64,000 nucleotides of DNA from Sphingomonas sp. S-NIH.Pt15_0812 (GCF_003951315.1 NZ_QLJH01000001.1:1-64000); one strand, 5' to 3'. Positions 1-8,810 are shown, counted from the first letter of the stretch. A program made the numbers and translations. The notes: generated by a model from the sequence alone, not told the origin.

Positions 1-396
1 CTCGATCCGGTCGGACCCGGTGACCAAGGTGCCCGCCTTCGCCTCCAGCCCCAGCCGGTCGAGCGCGTTGCGCTCCAGCGCCGACTCGATCAGCTGCGGC
101 AGATCGTCGGGGATGGTCAGCGCGCTCGTCTTGAACGCGCGCGACAGCGCCCCGCGCAACCGGCCCTTGGCCAACGCCACGTCCAGTTCGGCACGATCAA
201 CGCCGATCCATGCGCCGCGGCCGGGGGCCTTGGCGCGCACGTCGGGCAGGATCACGCCATCCGGCGACAGCGCGAGTCGGACCAGCGCCACCGGCGAAGC
301 GCGATCCTGGGACAGGATGCACTTGCGGACCGGACCGTCGATGTCGGCGTGCGCGCGCGTGTCTAGCGAGCGGGTCTCATTGCGAGGGGACCGCAT
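1..396 (-). CDS. ylxR: YlxR (DUF448) nucleic-acid-binding protein, 3' end cut by window edge
   Basis: The first 132 codons are present and the frame is open to the left edge, so the C-terminus is missing. The translation begins MRSPRNETRS and carries the YlxR core: a CILS turn near residue 29, then LVRLAL...GVILPD and the signature GRGAWI near residue 60. YlxR proteins are small basic RNA/DNA-binding proteins that sit between nusA and infB; alphaproteobacterial versions are longer, with an L7Ae-like second half, which fits the open frame. The ATG lies inside the 3' end of the upstream tautomerase gene (20 bp overlap), which implies one operon with rimP and nusA. infB would be expected just beyond the left edge. 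Confidence 0.85.
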   Translation of the reverse strand, partial: MRSPRNETRSLDTRAHADIDGPVRKCILSQDRASPVALVRLALSPDGVILPDVRAKAPGRGAWIGVDRAELDVALAKGRLRGALSRAFKTSALTIPDDLPQLIESALERNALDRLGLEAKAGTLVTGSDRIE

Positions 397-601
397 CAGC
401 GTCTCCCTTCGCGGCATCGCGGTCGGCGAGCAACTGCCCGCCGGCCCCGTAATTTTCGGTTGGCACTTCCTCGATCACGATCTGGACGGCGGCCGGGGTC
501 TTGCCCAGCCGTTGCACCAGCGAATCGGTGACATCGGCGACGATCGCGGCCTTCTGGTCGCGCGTCGCCGTGCCGGAAATGCGGATGCTGACAAAGGGCA
601 T
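377..601 (-). CDS. 4-oxalocrotonate tautomerase-like small enzyme
   Basis: A 74-residue protein starting MPFVSIRISG. Removal of Met would expose Pro-1, the catalytic base of the tautomerase superfamily, and the length matches 4-OT/DmpI-type monomers of 60-80 residues that assemble as hexamers. The core IVIEEVPTENYGAGGQ resembles the usual VxIxExxxxNWgxGG segment. The start shares one base with the nusA stop (TGATG) and the 3' end overlaps ylxR, so it is co-transcribed and probably translationally coupled. The substrate cannot be read from sequence. The location inside a nusA-ylxR operon is not the standard order, and no catabolic genes accompany it, so a housekeeping or orphan role is as likely as aromatic degradation. 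Confidence 0.8.
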   Translation of the reverse strand: MPFVSIRISGTATRDQKAAIVADVTDSLVQRLGKTPAAVQIVIEEVPTENYGAGGQLLADRDAAKGDADAVPSQ

Positions 602-2250
602 CAGGCCTGATGATCCTCCGTCGTCGCGTCGTCATCGCCGTCCACGCCCTGGGTCTCGTCCGACGACTCGGCGGCCGGGGCCTCCTCGTCCGCGAACCAA
701 TGCGCGCGGGCGGCCATGATGATCTCGTTGCCCTGCTCGTCGCTCAGCCCATATTCGGCCAGGATACCGCCCTTGGGTTCGGGGCGCTTGGTCTCGTCGT
801 TGCGACGACGCTGTTCGGCGCGCTTCTTCTCGACCAGCTCGTCGGTCGCCAGGTCGGCCAGGTCGTCCAGCGTCTTGATGCCCGCCTTGCCGAGCGTGAC
901 CAGCATCGCCTCGGTCAGATAGGGCATGTCGATCAGCGCATCGTCGACGCCCAGCGCGCGGCGCTGCTCGCGGTTGTTCTGCTCGCGCCGGTCGAGCGCC
1001 TCCTGCGCACGGCTCTGCAGCTCCTGCGCCAGGTCGTCGTCGAAGCCCTCGATCGCCGCCAGCTCGTCGATCTCGACATAGGCGACCTCTTCGAGGTTGG
1101 TGAAGCCCTCGGCCACCAGCAGCTGCGCCAGCGTCTCGTCCACGTCCAGCTCCTGCTGGAACAGGTCGGAATTGGCGACGAATTCCTTCTGGCGCTTCTC
1201 GGAGGCGTCGGCCTCGGTCAGGATGTCGATCGCCTTGCCGGTCAGCTGCGACGCGAGCCGGACATTCTGGCCGCGACGACCGATCGCCAGCGACAGCTGG
1301 TCGTCGGGCACCACCACCTCGATCCGCTCCTCTTCCTCGTCGATCACGACGCGGCTGACCGAAGCCGGCTGGAGCGCGTTGACGACGAAGGTGGCGATGT
1401 CGGGCGACCAGGGGATGATGTCGATCTTCTCGCCCTGCATCTCCTGCACCACGGCCTGGACGCGGCTGCCCTTCATGCCGACGCAGGCGCCGACCGGATC
1501 GATCGAGCTGTCGCGGCTGATCACGCCGATCTTGGCGCGGCTGCCCGGATCGCGCGCGGCGGCCTGGATGGTGATGATGCCGTCGTAGATCTCGGGCACT
1601 TCCTGCGCGAACAGCTTCTTCATGAAGTCGGGGTGCGCCCGGCTCAGGAAGATCTGCGGGCCGCGATTCTCGCGCACCACCTTCAGGATCAGCGAACGGA
1701 TGCGGTCGTTGACGCGCACCACCTCGCGGGGGATCTGCTGGTCGCGGCGGATCACGCCCTCGGCGCGGCCGAGATCGACGACGATATGGCCGAACTCGAC
1801 GCGCTTGACGACGCCGGTGATGATCTCGCCCTGACGGTCCTTGAACTCTTCAAACTGCCGCTCGCGCTCGGCGTCGCGGACCTTCTGGAAGATGACCTGC
1901 TTGGACGCCTGCGCCTGGATGCGGCCGAATTCGATCGGCGGCAGCGGATCGACCAGGAAGTCGCCGACGACCGCGCCCTTCTTCAGCTTCTGCGCGTCCC
2001 TCTCGGATACCTGCTTGTAGAGATCGTCGACCAGCTCGACCACTTCGACGACGCGCCACAGGCGCAGGTCGCCGCTGTTCGGGTCCAGCTTGGCGCGGAT
2101 GTCCATTTCCTGGCCGTAGCGGGTACGGGCGGCACGCTGGATCGCGTCCTCCATCGCCTCGATCACGATCGCGCGATCGATCATCTTCTCGGCCGCGACC
2201 GAGTTGGCGATCGCGATCAGTTCGGCGCGGTTGGCGGTGGCCGTGGCCAT
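601..2250 (-). CDS. nusA: Transcription termination/antitermination factor NusA
   Basis: A 549-residue NusA, an RNA polymerase-associated factor controlling pausing, termination and antitermination. Domains in order: N-terminal polymerase-binding domain (about 1-135); S1 domain (about 140-205, GVVKRVEFGHIVVDLG); two KH domains (about 230-350, with VGMKGSRVQ and LAIGRRGQNVRLA as the nucleic-acid-binding GXXG loops); two helix-hairpin-helix acidic repeats (about 370-430 and 450-500); and an acidic tail (GDDDATTED). The length fits alphaproteobacterial NusA with C-terminal repeats. The ATG shares one base with the rimP stop (TGATG). It is the second gene of the rimP-nusA-tautomerase-ylxR operon. 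Confidence 0.97.
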   Translation of the reverse strand: MATATANRAELIAIANSVAAEKMIDRAIVIEAMEDAIQRAARTRYGQEMDIRAKLDPNSGDLRLWRVVEVVELVDDLYKQVSERDAQKLKKGAVVGDFLVDPLPPIEFGRIQAQASKQVIFQKVRDAERERQFEEFKDRQGEIITGVVKRVEFGHIVVDLGRAEGVIRRDQQIPREVVRVNDRIRSLILKVVRENRGPQIFLSRAHPDFMKKLFAQEVPEIYDGIITIQAAARDPGSRAKIGVISRDSSIDPVGACVGMKGSRVQAVVQEMQGEKIDIIPWSPDIATFVVNALQPASVSRVVIDEEEERIEVVVPDDQLSLAIGRRGQNVRLASQLTGKAIDILTEADASEKRQKEFVANSDLFQQELDVDETLAQLLVAEGFTNLEEVAYVEIDELAAIEGFDDDLAQELQSRAQEALDRREQNNREQRRALGVDDALIDMPYLTEAMLVTLGKAGIKTLDDLADLATDELVEKKRAEQRRRNDETKRPEPKGGILAEYGLSDEQGNEIIMAARAHWFADEEAPAAESSDETQGVDGDDDATTEDHQA

Positions 2251-2834
2251 CAGTGGGTATCCTCTGCTGATGCGGGCGCCTCGTCAGGCGCATCTTCGAA
2301 TTCGTCGGCGCCGTCCATGGACAGCGGCGCGGTGGCGGCGATGAGCCGGTCGGTCATCACCAGCTTGGCATGGTCGATCTGGTCGAAGCCGATCGTCGCC
2401 ACGCCGTGCTGGCCCAGGTCGACCGAGATGCGGTCGCCCTCGACCCCGGCGATGTCGCCGGTCATCTGCTTGCGTCCGTCCACCGCCTCGGTCAGGCGGA
2501 TGCGCGCCTCATGCCCGGTCCAGTCGCGATAGTCGGACAGGCGGGTCAGCGGCCGGTCGATGCCGGGGCTGGACACTTCCAGCCGGTACGCCTCGGCGAT
2601 CGGGTCGCGCCCGGCCGCCTCCAGTTCGTCGAGCCGGTCGGAGATGCGGTGCGACAGCGCGGTGCAATCCTCGATCGTCAGCTGGCGCGTGTCGGGGCGC
2701 TCGGCCATCACCTGGAGCGTCGGGTCCGACTTGCCGCCGGTCATCTTCACGCGCACCAACGCGAAACCCAACGCTTGCGCTTCGGGTTCGATCAGGGCGG
2801 TCAGGGCAGCGATATCGGTCAAGCGGAACTCCAT
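2250..2834 (-). CDS. rimP: Ribosome maturation factor RimP
   Basis: A 194-residue protein needed for 30S subunit maturation. The start is MEFRLTDIAALTAL; the frame runs further upstream, but that extension is low-complexity Arg-rich sequence unlike RimP, so the internal ATG is preferred. Family features: EAQALGFALVRVKMTGG, the LQVMAERPD strand, the SHRISDRLDE helix, and YRLEVSSPGIDRPLTR, the most conserved RimP signature. The C-terminal Sm-like barrel covers about 95-165, and a short acidic tail follows. First gene of the leftward operon with nusA, divergent from the sugar dehydrogenase; the 169-base gap between them must hold both promoters. Confidence 0.95.
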   Translation of the reverse strand: MEFRLTDIAALTALIEPEAQALGFALVRVKMTGGKSDPTLQVMAERPDTRQLTIEDCTALSHRISDRLDELEAAGRDPIAEAYRLEVSSPGIDRPLTRLSDYRDWTGHEARIRLTEAVDGRKQMTGDIAGVEGDRISVDLGQHGVATIGFDQIDHAKLVMTDRLIAATAPLSMDGADEFEDAPDEAPASAEDTH

Positions 2835-3003
2835 GCGAGGGCGCCGCCGCGGAGCCGGGCCCCGCAGCCTCCGCATCTGGCGATGTAGAGAAAGCGACGC
2901 GGATATATGCGAGTCGTCGCCATTCCACAAGCCTTGCCGATGCGGCTTGCATCCATGCCCGATATACGGACGTTGCAGTCCCGATCAACGGGAGAGGTCG
3001 GTC

Positions 3004-4200
3004 ATGAAGAGCAACGGTCGTGTATCCCTGCTGGCGGCGTTGCCGTTCGCGCTTCTAGCCTGTTCGGGCAATGCCGCGCCGGGGGGCGATACGGCGGCCC
3101 CGCCGGTGGTCGACGCCCCCGCGCCGGGTCCGAGCGCCCCCGCGACGCCGCCGCCCGCCGGTGCCGAACCGTTCGTGAAGACGGTGGTGGCCGATTTCGA
3201 CGCGCCCTGGGCGATGACCTTCCTGCCCGATGGCCGGATGCTGGTGACCGAGAAGGACGGGCGGATGCTGCTGGTGTCGGCCGATGGCCGCAGCCGCTCG
3301 ACCGTGGCGACGGTCACCGTGGATTCGGCCGGTCAGGGCGGGCTGATGGACGTGGTGCTCGCCCCCGACTTCGCGCAGAGCCGGCGCGTCTATTTCAGCT
3401 ATTCGGCGGCGGGCGAGGGCGGCAAGGGCGTGATATTGGCGCGCGGCCGGCTGCGGCCCGACGGCGCGGGGGGCGATCGGCTGGGCGAGATCGAGGCGAT
3501 CTTCCGCGCGCGTCCCTTCGTGGCGGGCGACGGCCATTATTCGGGCCGCATCGCCTTCTCGCCCGACGGGCAATATCTGTTCTTCACCAATGGCGAGCGC
3601 CAGAAATTCACCCCGGCCCAGGACAAGGGCGGCACGCTGGGCAAGGTGCTGCGCCTGACGCCGGACGGACGGCCCGCGCCGGGCAACCCGCTGGCGGCAC
3701 AGGGTTTCCAGCCCGAGGTGTGGAGCTATGGCCATCGCAACCTGTTGGGGCTCGCCTTCGACGCGCAGGGCCGCCTGTGGGAGCAGGAGATGGGGCCCAA
3801 GGGCGGCGACGAGATCAACCTGATCCAGCCCGGCCGTAATTACGGCTGGCCCAACGCCTCGAACGGGAGCCATTATGACGGGCGCGACATTCCCGATCAC
3901 CGGGCGGGCGACGGCTATGAAGCGCCCAAGGTCTGGTGGAACCCGTCGATCTCGCCGTCCGGCCTGATGATCTATTCGGGCGCGATGTTCCCGGAATGGC
4001 GCGGCGACGCGTTCGTCGGTGGCCTGTCGAGCCAGGCGCTGCTGCGCATCCATCTGTCCGGCGAGCAGGCGGGCAAGGGCGACCAATGGGACATGGGCGC
4101 GCGCATCCGCGAGGTGGAGCAGGGGCCTGACGGCGCGATCTGGCTGCTGGAGGATGGCGGCGACTCGCAGGGTCGCCTGATCCGGCTGAGTCGCGGCTGA
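3004..4200 (+). CDS. PQQ-dependent aldose sugar dehydrogenase family lipoprotein
   Basis: A 398-residue protein of the soluble glucose/sorbosone dehydrogenase beta-propeller family (YliI/Asd type), which oxidises aldose sugars with PQQ. The N-terminus is a lipoprotein signal peptide (LLAALPFALLAC, lipobox Cys at about 20), followed by a Pro/Ala-rich linker to about 55. Family motifs: APWAMTFLPDGRMLVTEKDG, a GHYSGRIAFSPDG strand, GHRNLLGLAFD and GGDEINLIQPGRNYGWP, the last forming part of the cofactor/substrate site. The start is supported by GGGAGAGG 7-8 bases upstream and by the signal peptide; a much longer in-frame extension overlapping rimP antisense is rejected. Single gene; no PQQ biosynthesis genes are in the window. 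Confidence 0.88.
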   Translation: MKSNGRVSLLAALPFALLACSGNAAPGGDTAAPPVVDAPAPGPSAPATPPPAGAEPFVKTVVADFDAPWAMTFLPDGRMLVTEKDGRMLLVSADGRSRSTVATVTVDSAGQGGLMDVVLAPDFAQSRRVYFSYSAAGEGGKGVILARGRLRPDGAGGDRLGEIEAIFRARPFVAGDGHYSGRIAFSPDGQYLFFTNGERQKFTPAQDKGGTLGKVLRLTPDGRPAPGNPLAAQGFQPEVWSYGHRNLLGLAFDAQGRLWEQEMGPKGGDEINLIQPGRNYGWPNASNGSHYDGRDIPDHRAGDGYEAPKVWWNPSISPSGLMIYSGAMFPEWRGDAFVGGLSSQALLRIHLSGEQAGKGDQWDMGARIREVEQGPDGAIWLLEDGGDSQGRLIRLSRG

Positions 4201-4207
4201 CGCGGCC

Positions 4208-5524
4208 TCAGTCGGTCAGGCGCGAGGTCGCGATCACCTTCTGGAACAGCGCGCCCAGCGCGGCGGAGATGTCGCCGTCGGTGCCGACCTCGAACATCAG
4301 GTCGCTGGAGGCGCATTGTTGCAGCGCGGGGCGCAGCATGGGCAGCAACGGGACGATGTTGGCGATCGACCAGTCGTGATAGTTGACCGACTCCTCCTGA
4401 TAGGTGGTGTAGAGGATCGCGATCTTGATGCGCCGGCCCTTGATCGCGGAACAGGCGGTCTGGATCATCGATCCCAACTGGCGGCCATTGATCTCCTCGT
4501 CGCGCATCCCGTCGGTGATCAGCATCACATAGGCCTGCGGCGTGTCGCCGGTCTGGCCGCTGCCGGTCCCGGCCATGGCCGGCATCAGCGCCATCTGCCG
4601 GCGAAGGGAGCCGTCATGCTCGGTCTGCCGGTCGTAATTCGGCTGACTGCTATCCACCGCGATGATGGTCGCCGCCGATGTCCCGGCCCTGGCAAGGGCA
4701 TAGTCGTCGGTCAGCGGCGCGACGTTGCGGAAGTCGGCGGTCCGGTCGAAGGTGGAAACGGCAAAGCGATAGGTCGCGCCGTTCACCCGGCTTTCCCGCT
4801 GGGCATCCCCCAGCAGGTCCAGGATCGCCCGCTTGCCGGCATCGATGCGCAGTTCGATCCCATTGTCATGGGCCAGTTGATAATAATCGATCATCTTGCC
4901 GTCCCGATCGACCAGCCTGGGTTTGTCCGGGTTGATCTGGTGACAGGCGAAAGCGCATCCTCTGGGATTCGATGGGTCCACATTCCAGGTCTTCGCCCGC
5001 ATCAGGGCGATGCCCGCGCGGGTGGTGGGCAGCGCCATCGAGCTGGACGTGTCGAGCATCACATGGAAGTCGATGTCCGGCGCGCGCTTGGCCATCGATC
5101 CGGCCGACCCGTTCACCGCCAGTTCGGCGATCCCCAATATGCCGCCGAAATAGGTGCGCGACCCACCGCTGAAGCGGATGGTGGCGCGGCGATACTGGCC
5201 GTCATGGGTGTCGTCGGACACGCTGATCGCCAGGTCGCCGGCCGCATTGGGATCGAGACGCAGGCCCGGGATCAGTCCCGCCGTCGCGCGGAACACGTCG
5301 CGGGCGCGTCGTTCGGCGACGGTGCTCGGCGCGTCCATCAGCGTCCGGCTGGTCGCCGTCAGCACGGCGGCGTCGGCGGCGGCGGCCAGCCGCGTCTGGA
5401 TGCGCATCGCATTGGCATAGTCCAGGCTCATGCCGGTGGCGAACACCAGCACCGGCAGCGCCAGCGCGAAGATCATCAGGACCGCGCCGCGACGGTCACG
5501 GATCAGGTCGGCCAGGCCGCGCAT
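4208..5524 (-). CDS. TadG-like pilus assembly protein with von Willebrand A domain
   Basis: A 438-residue protein. The N-terminus has the TadE/TadG layout: RDRRGAVLMIFALALPVLVF, a processing-like region plus one membrane helix (about 10-32), followed by AMRIQTRLAAAADAAVLTA. A vWA domain starts about residue 152 with the MIDAS sequence DTSSS (158-162). TadG-type proteins belong to tight-adherence (Flp) pilus systems at the cell envelope. The ATG is preceded by GAGGGGA 10 bases upstream. A TTG six codons earlier would give a 4 bp overlap with the previous gene and cannot be excluded. Third gene of a leftward trio with two TadE-like genes. No tad motor, secretin or flp pilin gene is nearby. Confidence 0.85.
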   Translation of the reverse strand: MRGLADLIRDRRGAVLMIFALALPVLVFATGMSLDYANAMRIQTRLAAAADAAVLTATSRTLMDAPSTVAERRARDVFRATAGLIPGLRLDPNAAGDLAISVSDDTHDGQYRRATIRFSGGSRTYFGGILGIAELAVNGSAGSMAKRAPDIDFHVMLDTSSSMALPTTRAGIALMRAKTWNVDPSNPRGCAFACHQINPDKPRLVDRDGKMIDYYQLAHDNGIELRIDAGKRAILDLLGDAQRESRVNGATYRFAVSTFDRTADFRNVAPLTDDYALARAGTSAATIIAVDSSQPNYDRQTEHDGSLRRQMALMPAMAGTGSGQTGDTPQAYVMLITDGMRDEEINGRQLGSMIQTACSAIKGRRIKIAILYTTYQEESVNYHDWSIANIVPLLPMLRPALQQCASSDLMFEVGTDGDISAALGALFQKVIATSRLTD

Positions 5525-5538
5525 CCCCCCCGTTCCCC

Positions 5539-6084
5539 TCAACCGTCCGACAGGACGACGCTGCGCGACCGGCGCGGCATCATGATGATCGACTGGCGCA
5601 GCCGGATCGGGCCGGGCAGCCAGCGTCCGGGATCATAGTCATAGGATACGTCGCTATAGATGAGCGACGTGCCGGGCACGCGCAGCGTCGCCGGGATTTC
5701 GGCGAGGGTCATCCGACGACCGACCCTGTCCGGGCGGTGGCCGGGATCGGCGTCGCTCCAGACGATGCGCGCGGCGAGCCTGTCGTCGATCGTCACCTGC
5801 GACACGCGGATCGTCGCCGCGGTTCCGGCGCATGGCGTCATCATCTGGCCCGAGGCGACGAGGATCGTGTCGAGCATCGCCGGCGACAGCAGCGCATATT
5901 GCGACACCAGATCGGCCATCGCCCGCGCGGTGATCGCCACCCGCCGGTCGCAGCCGGCGGCGAGCACCAGATGAACGATGGCCAGATAGACCATCACCAT
6001 CAGCGGCAGCACCAGCGCGAACTCGACCAGCACCGCGCCGCGACGGTCTGCGCGGAGCATGGCGGGGGCGTCGCGGCGTCTCAT
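5539..6084 (-). CDS. TadE-like pilus assembly protein
   Basis: A 181-residue protein. RADRRGAVLVEFALVLPLMV is the classic TadE motif (Arg-rich stretch, Gly, then E at +5 in a hydrophobic helix), as in minor pseudopilins processed by a prepilin peptidase. A single N-terminal membrane helix (about 16-40) is followed by a periplasmic beta-rich domain with a CAGTAA segment near residue 85. The ATG overlaps the stop of the preceding TadE-like gene by 4 bp (ATGA), which fixes the start. Middle gene of the trio. Confidence 0.85.
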   Translation of the reverse strand: MRRRDAPAMLRADRRGAVLVEFALVLPLMVMVYLAIVHLVLAAGCDRRVAITARAMADLVSQYALLSPAMLDTILVASGQMMTPCAGTAATIRVSQVTIDDRLAARIVWSDADPGHRPDRVGRRMTLAEIPATLRVPGTSLIYSDVSYDYDPGRWLPGPIRLRQSIIMMPRRSRSVVLSDG

Positions 6085-6632
6085 GCGAAGGGCTCGGCCT
6101 TGAACATCTGCGTGCCGATGAGCAGGCGCTGCCCCGGTCCGCTGTCCGCCAGCGAGACGCCGAGCGGCCCGCCCGGCACCGGCCACAGATAGAGGATCCG
6201 CAACACCACCACGTCCCCCGGCGCGACCCGCTCGAACCGCCACTCATTGGTGACCCGGCCCTTGTCGTCGAAGCGGATCGTCGGCGCGGCGACATCGGCG
6301 TCGGCAAAGGCATCGGCGCGGCGCAGGTCGACCATCAGCCGCGTGCAGGACAGGAAGGGGGGCAGGCGATCGCAGGCCTGCCGCCGAAACCCGTCCGCGT
6401 CGACGCCGGCGATCGTCGTCTTGCCGGTCAGCACCTGTCGCGCCATCTGGTCGGCGACGGTCTGGAGCGTCTGTTGCGCGAACAGCGTCAGCCCGGTCGC
6501 CAGGATCGCGATCATCAGCGCGAAAAAGGCCGACCCGCACAAGGCGAACTCGATCGCCGCCACGCCGCGCCGATCCCGTGCCAGGGCCGACACGCGTTGA
6601 ACCGGGCGGAAAGATGGGCGGACACGACGCAT
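6081..6632 (-). CDS. TadE-like pilus assembly protein
   Basis: A 183-residue protein with RDRRGVAAIEFALCGSAFFA, the TadE-type motif with Glu in the membrane helix (about 20-50). The remainder is a soluble domain with two Cys near residues 87 and 96 (RQACDRLPPFLSCTR) that could form a disulphide outside the membrane. First gene of the three-gene operon with a 4 bp overlap to the next. It is paralogous to its neighbour; together with the vWA gene the set looks like the TadE-TadF-TadG module, but which is E and which is F cannot be decided here. Confidence 0.83.
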   Translation of the reverse strand: MRRVRPSFRPVQRVSALARDRRGVAAIEFALCGSAFFALMIAILATGLTLFAQQTLQTVADQMARQVLTGKTTIAGVDADGFRRQACDRLPPFLSCTRLMVDLRRADAFADADVAAPTIRFDDKGRVTNEWRFERVAPGDVVVLRILYLWPVPGGPLGVSLADSGPGQRLLIGTQMFKAEPFA

Positions 6633-6737
6633 CGCCTTGCCCTGCCCGTCACCGGTGAAACACAGGTTAAGATATGATCGAGTTCCGTGCGGCTCCGCGA
6701 ACTATGGCGGGTAGGGTGTTGATCCCGCCCGGTAAGA

Positions 6738-7340
6738 TTATTTCGACGACGATCCTTTGCGGCGCAAGGCGAGGATGTAGATCACCACCGCCACGCCGGC
6801 GAACAGGAACCATTGCACCGCATAGGCGAGATGGTTGTTCGGCACCGATTCGAGATCGGGGGCCGGATTGGCCGCCAGTCCGGCGACCGGCTCGGCGGCG
6901 ATCAGCATCAGCCTGGTGGGCTGCGGGTGCAGCGCCGCGCCGATCAGCGACTGGCCGCTGGGAGCGTGGCCGATATAGCCGGCCACCATGCCGCCGCCCC
7001 AGACCGGGTGCGCATTGGGATCGCGGGTGGTGCCGAGCTGCGCCATCATCGGTGTGGCACCGCCCCCGCAAGTGGCAATCGCCCGAAACCCCGCCGCGCC
7101 TGCGCCGGCCAGCCGGATCACCACCGGCGGCGCGCATCGGCCCGTGGCGCGGCGGAACAGCAGGCGCTCGTCGGCACGGGTGGGGAAGGGGATGGCGGGG
7201 CGCGTCGGATTGGCCGCCAGTTGCTGGAGGAAGGCGAGCTTCTGCGGCCGACGGTCGAGCAACTGCCATAGACCGAGCGCGATCATCGCGGCCACCGCCA
7301 GCGTGACCAGCATTGTGGCTAGCACCGGCACGCGCCTCAC
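6738..7340 (-). CDS. SURF1 family cytochrome c oxidase assembly protein
   Basis: A 200-residue inner-membrane protein that assists haem a insertion into cytochrome oxidase. Two membrane helices bracket a periplasmic domain: an N-terminal one (about 5-25) ending in GLWQLLDRRPQK, the SURF1 GxWQxxRxxxK signature, and a C-terminal one (about 168-190) preceded by NNHLAYAVQWF, also diagnostic. The start overlaps the DUF983 stop by 4 bp (ATGA). Last gene of the oxidase assembly operon. About 200 residues is on the short side for the family (often 220-250). Confidence 0.9.
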   Translation of the reverse strand: MRRVPVLATMLVTLAVAAMIALGLWQLLDRRPQKLAFLQQLAANPTRPAIPFPTRADERLLFRRATGRCAPPVVIRLAGAGAAGFRAIATCGGGATPMMAQLGTTRDPNAHPVWGGGMVAGYIGHAPSGQSLIGAALHPQPTRLMLIAAEPVAGLAANPAPDLESVPNNHLAYAVQWFLFAGVAVVIYILALRRKGSSSK

Positions 7341-7729
7341 GGGTCGATCCGCCCCTCATGCGCGGCGTTACGGAATTCGGCCCAGAGCAGCATCGCCTTG
7401 GCGACCCGCAGCGACAGGATGGTCGCGACCGTCATGAACGGCACCCAGAGCAGCACATGCACCCACCAGGGCGGTTCGACCTTCACCTGCAACCAGATCG
7501 CCAGCCCCACGACCAGCGCGCCCAGGATCAGCGTCAGGAAGGCGGCCGGACCATCGCCGACATTGAAGCGGGTGAAGTCCAGCCCGCAGCGTCCGCAACG
7601 GTCCCGGAAGCGCAGCAATCCGGCATAGAGGCTCGGTTCGCCGCAGCGCGGGCACAGGCCCTTCATGCCCGCCTGGACGATGGTCGGTGCGCCGACCTCG
7701 CGCGGCGCGGGGACAGGATCGTCGGTCAT
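7337..7729 (-). CDS. DUF983 zinc-ribbon membrane protein
   Basis: A 130-residue DUF983 protein. A zinc-ribbon-like N-terminal half has CPRC near residue 24 and CGRC near residue 45 (KGLCPRCGEPSLY ... DRCGRCGLDF). Two hydrophobic helices follow (about 58-80 and 85-110). DUF983 genes are habitual neighbours of ctaE and SURF1 in alphaproteobacteria; the exact function is unknown, though a role linked to oxidase assembly is inferred from this context. It lies 23 bp after ctaE and overlaps SURF1 by 4 bp. Confidence 0.85.
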   Translation of the reverse strand: MTDDPVPAPREVGAPTIVQAGMKGLCPRCGEPSLYAGLLRFRDRCGRCGLDFTRFNVGDGPAAFLTLILGALVVGLAIWLQVKVEPPWWVHVLLWVPFMTVATILSLRVAKAMLLWAEFRNAAHEGRIDP

Positions 7730-7752
7730 CGCGCCCGCCCCCTCATGCCGGA

Positions 7753-8679
7753 TCAGCCGCCGTGGACCGGCGCGCCCCAGCCACCCCAGACATAGATGGT
7801 GACGAACAGGAACAGCCAGACGACGTCGACGAAATGCCAGTACCAGGCCGCCGCCTCGAAGCCGAAATGCTGGCGGGGGGTGAAGTCGCCCTTATAGGCG
7901 CGGATCAGGCAGACGATCAGGAAGATCGTGCCGACCAGCACGTGGAAGCCGTGGAAGCCGGTCGCCATGAAGAAGGACGCGCCATAGTTGATCCCCTTGA
8001 AGGGGAAGGGCGCGTGCGCATACTCATAGGCCTGGATGCTGCTGAACAGCACGCCGAGCGCCACCGTCAGCCACAAGCCCTTCAGCACGCCATCGCGATT
8101 GCCGACGCCCAGCAGGCCCCACAGGCCGGTCTTCTCGCCGCCACGCTGGTTGTGGATCAGCGCATGGTGCGCCCAGGTGACGGTGGTGCCCGAGGTCAGC
8201 AGGATCAGCGTGTTGAGCAGCGGCAGTTCGAAGGCGTTGATGACCTCCAGCCCCTTGGGCGGCCATTGCGCGGCGATCGCGGTCGCGCCCTCGGCCGCGC
8301 GTTCGACCTGGCCGTCGACGAAGGTCATGGCGGTCGGGAACAGCGCGAAGTCGAAATAGGCCCAGAACCAGCCGACGAAGAACATCACCTCGGAGGCGAT
8401 GAACAGGATCATGCCATAGCGGAAATGGAGCTGGACGACGGGGGTATGGTCGCCCTGATGCGCCTCGTGGATCACCTGCGCCCACCAGCTGTACATGGCG
8501 AACAGCACGGCGATCGTGCCCATGATGAAGATCCAGCCGCCGCCATTGGGCTTGTCGACATGGCCGCCATGCATCCACATGATCGCGCCCGCCGCCATCG
8601 CCAACGCCGAAAAGGACGTGAACAGGGGCAGGATGCTCGGCGGAAGGATATGATAATCGTGGTTCTTGGCGCCTGCCAT
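7753..8679 (-). CDS. ctaE: Cytochrome c oxidase subunit III
   Basis: A 308-residue seven-helix membrane protein of the aa3-type oxidase. Starts MAGAKNHDYHILPPS, a typical subunit III N-terminus. Conserved segments are SWWAQVIHEAHQGDHT, HFRYGMILFIASEVMFF with the membrane Glu, WAHHALIHNQR, and the C-terminal FHGFHVLVGTIFL and AAAWYWHFVDVVW. It lies 131 bp downstream of ctaG in the same orientation. Subunits I and II are not in the window, so this subunit must assemble with partners encoded elsewhere. Confidence 0.96.
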   Translation of the reverse strand: MAGAKNHDYHILPPSILPLFTSFSALAMAAGAIMWMHGGHVDKPNGGGWIFIMGTIAVLFAMYSWWAQVIHEAHQGDHTPVVQLHFRYGMILFIASEVMFFVGWFWAYFDFALFPTAMTFVDGQVERAAEGATAIAAQWPPKGLEVINAFELPLLNTLILLTSGTTVTWAHHALIHNQRGGEKTGLWGLLGVGNRDGVLKGLWLTVALGVLFSSIQAYEYAHAPFPFKGINYGASFFMATGFHGFHVLVGTIFLIVCLIRAYKGDFTPRQHFGFEAAAWYWHFVDVVWLFLFVTIYVWGGWGAPVHGG

Positions 8680-8810
8680 AATCCTGTCCCCGTCTATCTT
8701 TTGCAGCCATCCTAGGGTCGTCCGCCGGACAGAACAATAGGGGATGACAGCGTGCGGACGGACGGCCGCCGACCGGTCGGACCGGCAAGTATGTCAGTCC
8801 GGTCGAGGGA

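Noticed and set aside
610..2532. Long plus-strand frame across nusA and rimP
   Set aside because: Antisense shadow of conserved genes in GC-rich DNA; Leu/Asp/Arg-rich translation with no recognisable motif.
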